Of a stretch of DNA of 64,000 nucleotides, positions 57,229 through 64,000 are shown in pieces. The stretch is taken from positions 124,001 to 188,000 of the forward strand of contig PUDQ02000091.1 of the NCBI GenBank assembly GCA_002964805.2. Reading direction: 5' to 3'. The notes below the pieces were generated by a model. It was given only the letters and a program-made list of their open reading frames with translations. It made no database searches and was not told where the DNA came from. This stretch comes from Trametes villosa. Taxonomy: Eukaryota > Basidiomycota > Agaricomycetes > Polyporales > Polyporaceae. The first letter of the stretch is position 1, and every line of letters starts with the position of its first letter. Made by a program: the position numbers and the translations under genes.

Positions 57229-58103
57229 CGGGTCCCCTTGTGAATATATCGGTTGACTCTGGTATGCCCTTTTCGTTCATGACCCTGGCGCGCTCGACGT
57301 ACAAGCGCCGCCCTATGACGATGTAAGGGATAAGCTCTTCTCGCGTGTGTGCGTTCGTGACGCTGACCATCACCAGATGCCCCACCCTCCTTACAATGCG
57401 TAATCGCTAATCCCATATCACGCCCACTACGCATTCTCGGTCTCGGCTCCCGCATCCCAGACTTCAACCTCGACCATTCCCCTACATCTCAAACAAACTA
57501 CTCTCATTGTTGTCCCTCGCATGTTGCTTTGCAAACACTCGCATCCCCACACCACACATAGTACATACCTTGTATCCCTACCCCATCCATCACTCGCCCT
57601 CTCCGTCTCTCGTCCTCGTCCATGACGGCATGTCGGCGTATCTCTCGGCAGGCACTGGGAGTCGCCTTCTCCGCTCAGGACCGCGCGCCCTTTTTTCAGG
57701 CGCTATACTAGTACTTCGACTCGCCCTAGACGCACGAGCGTCGCAGTATGCATGTACCTAGACAGCGAGGCGTTATGGATTGCATCTGAATCTCCCCCTT
57801 GAAAGAGTCGTGAAACATGCTAGAGTAGGCATCATGAGAAGCCCGAGACATACCTCCCTACGTTTCGTTCGGGTTACTATGACGCTCCGCCAAAGTGCGG
57901 TTTCGCATTCACACTGGTACTCGCATGGACATATGGGGCATAGTATGTATCACAACTCGACATCTCCGCGCATACAGCAACTCCACTCGAACTCGACTAC
58001 ACACGTACACATTCATCAACACTCGAAGCACACGCTACATCTCCCCGGCTACATCGTCCTACTCCTAACATCGTTCATCTGATACTGTTCTGGGTGAGTT
58101 CGC
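57229..58103. other. Convergent intergenic region
   Basis: 875 bp between the hypothetical gene (plus) and HYD2 (minus); pyrimidine-rich 57430-57650, no gene seen. Confidence 0.4.
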
Positions 58104-58561
58104 TCAGAGGCCAATCGGGGCGCAGCCAATGGAGATGAGGCCGCCCTACAGAGTGCATCGTGCCGGTCAGTTCATATCGGGGGTGTCTAGCAAACTCGGG
58201 ACGTACGACGTTGTTGTTCGTGCAGCAAACCGCGTTGGAAGAGCACGCGTTGCCAGAGCCGACCCCGATGACGTTGACGGGGGAGCAGTTGAGGCCCACG
58301 AGGCCGGTGATGTCCCCGAGGACGACACCGAGCAGACCGAGGAGGAGCGAAGCCGAGGCAGAGTTCGACTGCACAAATTGCTCGCGGTCAGCGCCGTTGT
58401 CCGCTACTACAAAGAATAAGATGGGTGCGTACCGACATGGTCTGCTGGCAGCACTGGACAGGGCCGGTGGAGCAGCTCGCCTGGCGGGCCTCGAGGGGGG
58501 TGGCGACCGCAAGGAGGGGCGAGGCAGCGATGGCGAGAGCGACGGCGCGGGAGAACATCAT
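58104..58561 (-). CDS. Class I hydrophobin HYD2
   Basis: Paralog of HYD1, 110 residues: [20 protein letters not shown] signal peptide, ASCSTG, QCC, GLNCSP, GNACSS, AVCC, IGCAP: eight cysteines in class I order. Three exons with the same phases as HYD1. Tandem ATGs at 58559-58561 and 58556-58558; HYD1 matches the second. Stop TGA 58104-58106 (ends AP IGL). A TATAAAAG box (minus) lies about 95 bp upstream at 58655-58662. Extracellular amphipathic layer protein; expressed presumably during aerial growth. Confidence 0.94.
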
Positions 58562-61500
58562 CTTGAGAGAGGCTGGTGAAGAGCTGAGACTGGAGAGCTG
58601 CTTGGTAGTGCGAATGGCGTGTTCGAACTGCTGAACCCCGTCGCGCTCTGGTCTCTTTTATACCTTTGGCCCACCCGCGTTTCGCTAAGGACGAGTCAAC
58701 GTGCGTACGCGAAGGCTGCACATGCCTAGCACCGCTACGCCGTCCGAGGGCCCTAGACGTCACAGGGGCAGAGCATCATGTCCGCACAGAAAACATACGA
58801 GCGCACGGCGACCTGCTGCGTACCTTGGAGCGCCGCACACGCCCGCGCAGGGAGGGCCGCAGCCGCGGATGCCGTCGCGTGGGCTGTATTCAGCGGGGCT
58901 TGTTCCTTGGTGGGCGAATGCGCGAGACGCTGTGATGCTCCATCTTCAGGAGGCCCGGGGGCTTTGGCGAGTACGTGGGTGAGGGACGCGGGTCCGCGGC
59001 GAGCGAGGGCGATGACCCACCGTGCCCAATGGGAGAGGAGAGAGCACCCCTGGACGGTACTCGTCGCCAAAGCGGGGACGGTTAATTTCCGCAGGTGCGT
59101 CAGAGCGGCGGATGGGGATAGCGCGGCCGTCCACCTCGCCGACTTCAACGCCTTCAGAGTTCAAGCCGCAAGCACGGCGGTCTGAGCCTCAAGGCAAAGC
59201 TGGGCATAGCTAGTGCGGGTGCAGAGGGCGGTGTGCATCTGAATAAAGGGTGCGTCGGGGGCGGGAACGACTCGGGAATACGCGCGCACAAATTCCGCAC
59301 AACCCGCGGCGAAGTCTCAGGCCGAGCCTCATGTCCGCCTCGCGCTGGAAACATGATCAGGAATGTTGTCATAGTGTATTGAGACACAGTTAGGACACTC
59401 ACGGGTCGTATAAGAACGGCCACCGCGCGCGAAGTACCCCGGCTACCGTACGATCGCCTCTGTCCCAGAAGCGTATACGAGGGTTCCTTCCTGGGCTCAA
59501 GAATAGCTGGAGGACATGCAAGGTTGCGGGGCACGGTGTTAGAGGTCTGATGAGTGACGTTGCTTGGGAGAGGGAAGCGGATAGAACAAACGGAACATAG
59601 GAAGTGAGGCTGCGGTCCGAATGCCATAATTGATGCTGATGAACGAGAGGACAGGGCTGCATATGTCATATTTTGCGGTACATTGCCTAGACTGCGGCGC
59701 CGCGCGTGGCACAGAGCAAAGAAGCTTCAACGAATACGGGGTGTTAAGTGTGATTGATGACGTACCGGCACAGGTTGCAACGGCGAGCGGACACTGGCTC
59801 CCCCCTCTACGTTAGGCTTTGTCGCCCACGCTTCCAGGGCCCTGCTGAGAGTCCTATGTGAGGTTCTAGAAGCCCGCACGAGCTGTGAACGCACAGCTGG
59901 TGGGCCTCGACCCCATTTCCAACGGCCCGTCGGACCTCACTGCGAAAGCTTAACGGAATGCATGACGAGAGAACGCACAATAGATATCCAGCAATGGCGC
60001 TCAAGTGAGCTCACAGAGACCGTCAATATATATCAGCACTATTGAGAGGCTCTCTTGCAGAACTTGAAGTTCAGGAGTAGGATGGCAACGGGCGTCAACT
60101 GCAACGCTGTGAACGCGAAACGTAGAAGAACGTATACCTGTGAGCCAATGCCGTAGAGGATGCTTACTGTACCCGCACCCAGCTCAAAGAGCCTCGCATA
60201 TACATGCCGCAGAGAATATACTGGGGCCTGGGGAATTCGGTTGGTTTGACCCGCATGACGAACCCCAGCGTTGTTCCCTAGTTCGTCCTTGGAAGCAGCT
60301 TCCCAGAAAACCCTTCGGGAGGTACTCTCAGACACAGATATATTACTGCGCTGAGTGGCTCCTGTTGATTTTATAGTTAGAAGTCGATGCTTTACATCCT
60401 GGCGGGACAGGCCTACTCACCGCTCAGCAAAAGTTCAGGAAAGAAGTCGCGGAACGTAGACGCCGGCATTGCTTGAGAGGCTACCGTGTCCCCGGCCACC
60501 CCCGTAGTGCAGACGCAAGCCCAATGACACCGCGTTCTCTTCCTCTGCCTCCGCCCAGTTCGCCCTCAGGAATCTGCTTGCTTGTGCTTCCACTTCCTAG
60601 GTCGAATGCTGCGGTAGAATCTATCTCTGGCGAGGGTATTTCACTCAGGGTTCCGTGAGAAACTGGTGAGTACCAGAGTATGCGATCTCCCGTTGTTGCC
60701 GATCTAATGAGCAAACACAGGTGCATATAGGAACACAAGGATATAACGTAGACATCCACATAAATTCTGAGGGAGCATAGCCTGCCCATATCACTGCGGA
60801 TCATCAGCTGCTTTGTATCAATCACTCACGGAGGAGTTATCGTGGCTAGCTTGAGAATTCGGGTGCGTGTTACCATGCGCCAGACAACTGACATAGGTTT
60901 CCACCCGAGAGCCATCATGCTGCTGAAAGCATACAAGCTCAGGCGTGCCGGACAGAAGAATAAGTCGGCGCACCCGAGATATGTGGATACCGTTCAACTT
61001 GGGTGGGATCAGCATGTCCCGGCAGCACGACATCCCGGTGCTCATACTCCGCCGCGACAGTTGCTAATCAACGACTGCCAAAGCTCTGGAGCCCGGGAGG
61101 GTAGTTGACAGTCTGCGGGAAAGGGCCAGACGGCGCGGATCCCACCCGTATGCACATAGGCGTGCTAGGGTTAGTGCGTATCTTCCGAAGTATACTCCGT
61201 TCACTCCGCTCATCTGGAGTGCGTGCTGATAGAACTTGCACTGTTGCAGGAAGACAGTTGTCGCCGGTATGCATACGGGCATCCTGTACTCGATTCGGCG
61301 AGAAAGCGACATCGTGGTGGTGCGATCATCCACATGCCTCCATGCGTGTGCACGAGGAGCTATCGGTATTTGTCGGATGAGGACCCCTCAGTTATGGTCT
61401 CGACGCAACCGCACTCTGGTTTCCAATGAAGCACGTCCGTCCAGGTCCGTGCCGAACGCACATGCGGCACGCGCCTGGGTACGCCCATTCATTGGTGCCA

Positions 61501-62175
61501 TACCAGTGCTGACAACAACCTCGCTTGTTTGCAAAACCTACTCACTTCCCGGCGGCAACATCGCCCAACGCGCACGCGATTTCAGCTGACCCATGGGTAC
61601 GCCGGCGGATCTTTCACCAAGTAATGGCGACAGCCGGCGGTACGTAGACGCGGCTTCTCCGACTTCGGGAGTCCGCTTTCAGTGTCCGCGGTTGTTACGA
61701 CCGCATGGGTTTGCGATGCAGGCCGCTTCTCGCACACAAGGTGAGCTCGCGACTTATCAGACTAGCGCAGGCTATTAATAGCACACAGCCCTCCCGGAAA
61801 GCGCAGCGCGTGGATCTAATCCATCGCGCTTCTGCGCCGTGCACATGGCGATCAACAACACCCAGTCCCAGCCCGGCGCCACTTCTTTTCCCGCGCACAC
61901 GAAGGGCGGCACCCGACCGTCGAGAGGTGTTTTGACCGCAGGCTTGTCAACACAACAGCTTCTACGGCGTCGCTCTTGCCAATCGTCGCTGATAGCACCA
62001 TGTGCTCGTCTGTCGGGCCCTTCAGCGACGCTCTGCGCGCATCGTGGTTTCGCCTCGTGATGTCGGCGAGGAGTACCGCCGTGAGCGCGGTATGAAGCCT
62101 ATAAAGCCTCGCATGAAGTGCAGGCAGAGGGCAAGGGACTACCACCGTCTTCCTCAGTCTCGCCTCTCGGACACG
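58562..62175. other. Long gene-poor region
   Basis: 3.6 kb with no confident gene. Frames at 58778-59185 (plus) and 59154-59669 (minus) have no recognisable domain. A minus-strand hydrophobic stretch at about 60045-60260 may be a membrane-protein relic. Before the second sedolisin, TATAAAG at 62100-62106 and TCTTCCTCAGT shared with the first sedolisin's leader mark its core promoter. Confidence 0.45.
60045..60260 (-). pseudogene. Possible relic of an uncharacterised membrane protein
   Basis: Minus-strand reading VYARLFELGAGTVSILYGIG followed by SQVYVLLRFAFTALQ resembles the C-terminal transmembrane end common to large uncharacterised Agaricomycete membrane-protein families (an aromatic-rich YVLLR helix). 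No upstream exons could be joined. Weak; from memory of the family pattern only. Confidence 0.25.
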
Positions 62176-64000
62176 ATGGTCACCGCCAGCTTGCTCGTTG
62201 CCTCCCTCTTCACGCTCGCCCTCGGCACGCCGACGGGTCGCAACCTCAAGCTGCACGAGCTCCGCGAGGACATCCCCGCCGGCTTCTCCCTCCGCGGCGC
62301 CGCCTCGCCCGAGACGACGCTGAAGCTCCGCCTCGCGCTCGTGCAGAACAACTTCGCCGAGCTCGAGGACAAGCTCTACGACGTCAGCACGCCCTCGAGC
62401 GCCAACTACGGCAACCACCTCTCCAAGGAGGAGGTACGTCCAGGTAATTGCGCTGCTCCCCCACACTGCTGACAGCCACTCTACAGGTCGAGCAATACGT
62501 CGCGCCCTCGCCCGAGAGCGTGAACGCCGTCCACGCCTGGCTCACCGAGAACGGGCTCAGCGCGCAGACCATCTCGCCCGCCGGCGACTGGCTCGCGCTC
62601 GAGGTGCCCGTCAGCAAGGCGAACGAGCTCTTCGACGCTGACTTCTCCGTGTTCACCCACGACGAGTCCGGCCTCAACGCCGTCCGGACCCTCTCGTACT
62701 CCATCCCCGCCGAGCTCCAGGGCCACCTCGACCTCGTGCACCCCACCGTCACGTCAGTCGCGTCTCTTTAGCTTCCTGTTTTTCCGGTCCTGACGCTCGT
62801 GCTGCTAGCTTCCCCAACCCCAACGCGCACCTGCCCGTCGTGCGCTCCCCGGTGAAGAACTTCCAGAACCTCACCGAGCGCGCCGTGCCGGCGTCGTGCG
62901 CCAGCACGATCACCCCCGCGTGCCTGCAGAGCATCTACAACATCCCCACCACCAAGGCAACTCAGTCCTCGAACAAGCTCGCCGTGAGCGGGTTCATCGA
63001 CCAGTTCGCGAACCAGGCCGACCTTAAGGTGAGCGTCGCCGCGGGCGGACAATCAGATCCATCACTGATCATACTGTGTCCCCCAGAGCTTCCTCACCAA
63101 GTTCCGCCCGGACATTTCCTCGTCGACGACCTTCACGCTGCAGACGCTCGACGGCGGTTCGAACTCTCAGACGCCCAGCCAGGCTGGTGTTGAGGCCGTA
63201 CGTGACCACTCTTCGGGAATGCATGACTCGTGCTAAATACCGCGGTGCAGAACCTGGACATTCAGTACACCATCGGTGTTGCCACGGGTGTGCCCACCGT
63301 TTTCATCTCCGTCGGCGACAACTTCCAGGACGGTGACCTCGAGGGCTTCCTGGACATCATCAACTTCCTCCTTGGCGAGAGCGCGCCTCCCCAGGTTCTG
63401 ACCACCAGCTACGGCCAGAACGAGAACACGATCTCGGCCAAGCTCGCTAAGTACGCCTCAATGCCTGCCTTACGCGGCGCCCGCTGACGTCCGCCTCACA
63501 GCCAACTCTGCAACGCGTACGCTCAGCTCGGCGCGCGTGGCACCTCTATCCTGTTCGCCTCCGGCGATGGCGGTGTTGCCGGCTCGCAGACCTCGAGCTG
63601 CTCCAAGTTCCTCCCGACCTTCCCCTCCGGCTGCCCCTTGTGCGTCATGCAGCCCAACCTTCTCCGCGCGCCACACTGACAGCCGCCCTAGCATGACCTC
63701 CGTCGGCGCCACGCAGGGCGTCAACCCCGAGACCGCGGCCGACTTCTCCTCGGGCGGCTTCTCGAACATCTTCGCGCAGCCGTCGTACCAGACGTCGGAC
63801 GTGAGCGGCTACCTCTCCGCGCTCGGCAGCACGAACTCGGGCAAGTTCAACAAGACCGGCCGCGGGTTCCCCGACATCTCGACCCAGGGCGTGAACTTCC
63901 AGATCGTCGACGACAAGCAGACCGGCGGCGTCGACGGCACGAGCTGCGCGAGCCCGACGCTCGCCGCGATCATCTCGCTCCTCAACGACCGCCTCATCGC
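62176..64000 (+). CDS. Second sedolisin (S53), 3' end outside the window
   Basis: Paralog of the 31-kb sedolisin. ATG 62176. Signal peptide MVTASLLVASLFTLALG; pro-domain LHELREDIPAGFSLRGAAS, LYDVSTPSSANYGNHLSKEE; GDWLALEVPVSKANELFDADFS; CASTITPACLQSIYNIPTT; SGFIDQFANQADL; NLDIQYTIGVATG; SYGQNENTIS; ARGTSILFASGDGGV; TSVGATQGVNPETAADFSSGG; and the nucleophile motif VDGTSCASPTLAAIISLLNDR just before the end. The last part is cut by the window edge. The intron pattern matches the first copy. Confidence 0.92.

Noticed and set aside
58778..59185. 135-codon frame after HYD2
   Set aside because: Low-complexity Ala/Arg content, no domain and no promoter.
1..64000. CRISPR arrays, rRNA or phage modules
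   Set aside because: None seen; the window has eukaryotic intron structure throughout and no regular spacer repeats.

Overview
The window looks like nuclear DNA of a filamentous basidiomycete, most likely an Agaricomycete of the polypore type. The grounds are many short (about 50-70 nt) GT-AG introns, GC-rich coding sequence, class I hydrophobins, F-box proteins of the Agaricomycete style, sedolisins, and expanded aldo-keto reductase (AKR) and alpha/beta-hydrolase families. The genus is inference. All functions are by recognition of families and motifs; no search was run.

Layout. 0.2-5.4 kb (minus): a GH3 beta-glucosidase with PA14 insert and a CE16-type GDSL esterase, both plausible plant cell wall tools. 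6.2-13.3 kb (plus): three AKR genes (AKR1-3) plus a decayed AKR copy at about 7.96-9.09 kb. 13.9-17.6 kb: the housekeeping ER protein RFT1 and an intact F-box protein. 19.0-29.9 kb: four more AKR genes (AKR4-7), interrupted by a MITE-like inverted-repeat element and a GNAT acetyltransferase. 31.0-33.1 kb: a secreted sedolisin; a second sedolisin enters at 62.2 kb and runs off the window. 33.9-34.1 and 51.5-51.7 kb: two near-identical 67-aa proteins of unknown function inside a duplicated block that includes their promoters. 35.4-42.7 kb: four tandem alpha/beta-hydrolases (ABH-A to -D). 43.0-44.9 kb (minus): AKR8. 45.7-47.0 kb: a broken F-box gene. 47.6-49.0 kb: a fifth alpha/beta-hydrolase (ABH-E). 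49.4 and 58.1 kb (minus): two class I hydrophobins flanking a non-RD protein kinase and a proline/serine-rich unknown protein.

How the parts may work together (inference): eight AKRs and five intracellular hydrolases arranged as arrays look like lineage-specific expansions for small-molecule turnover (aromatic aldehydes, esters or lactones, as in lignin-derived or defensive chemicals), beside extracellular degradation (sedolisins, GH3, CE16) and surface proteins (hydrophobins). Birth and death of copies is visible directly: AKR introns are gained and lost between paralogs, one copy is a pseudogene, one has a deletion that turned intron sequence into coding sequence, and promoters carry duplicated blocks. 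No canonical polyketide, peptide or terpene synthase is present, so this is not a classical biosynthetic cluster.

Most interesting unexplained signals: a palindrome-plus-CACGTG element found three times with compensatory arm changes and an inverted centre; the duplicated 67-aa protein with its conserved promoter; a 15-nt microexon kept in all eight AKR genes; and a hypervariable loop in the AKRs that sits on or near an exon of its own.
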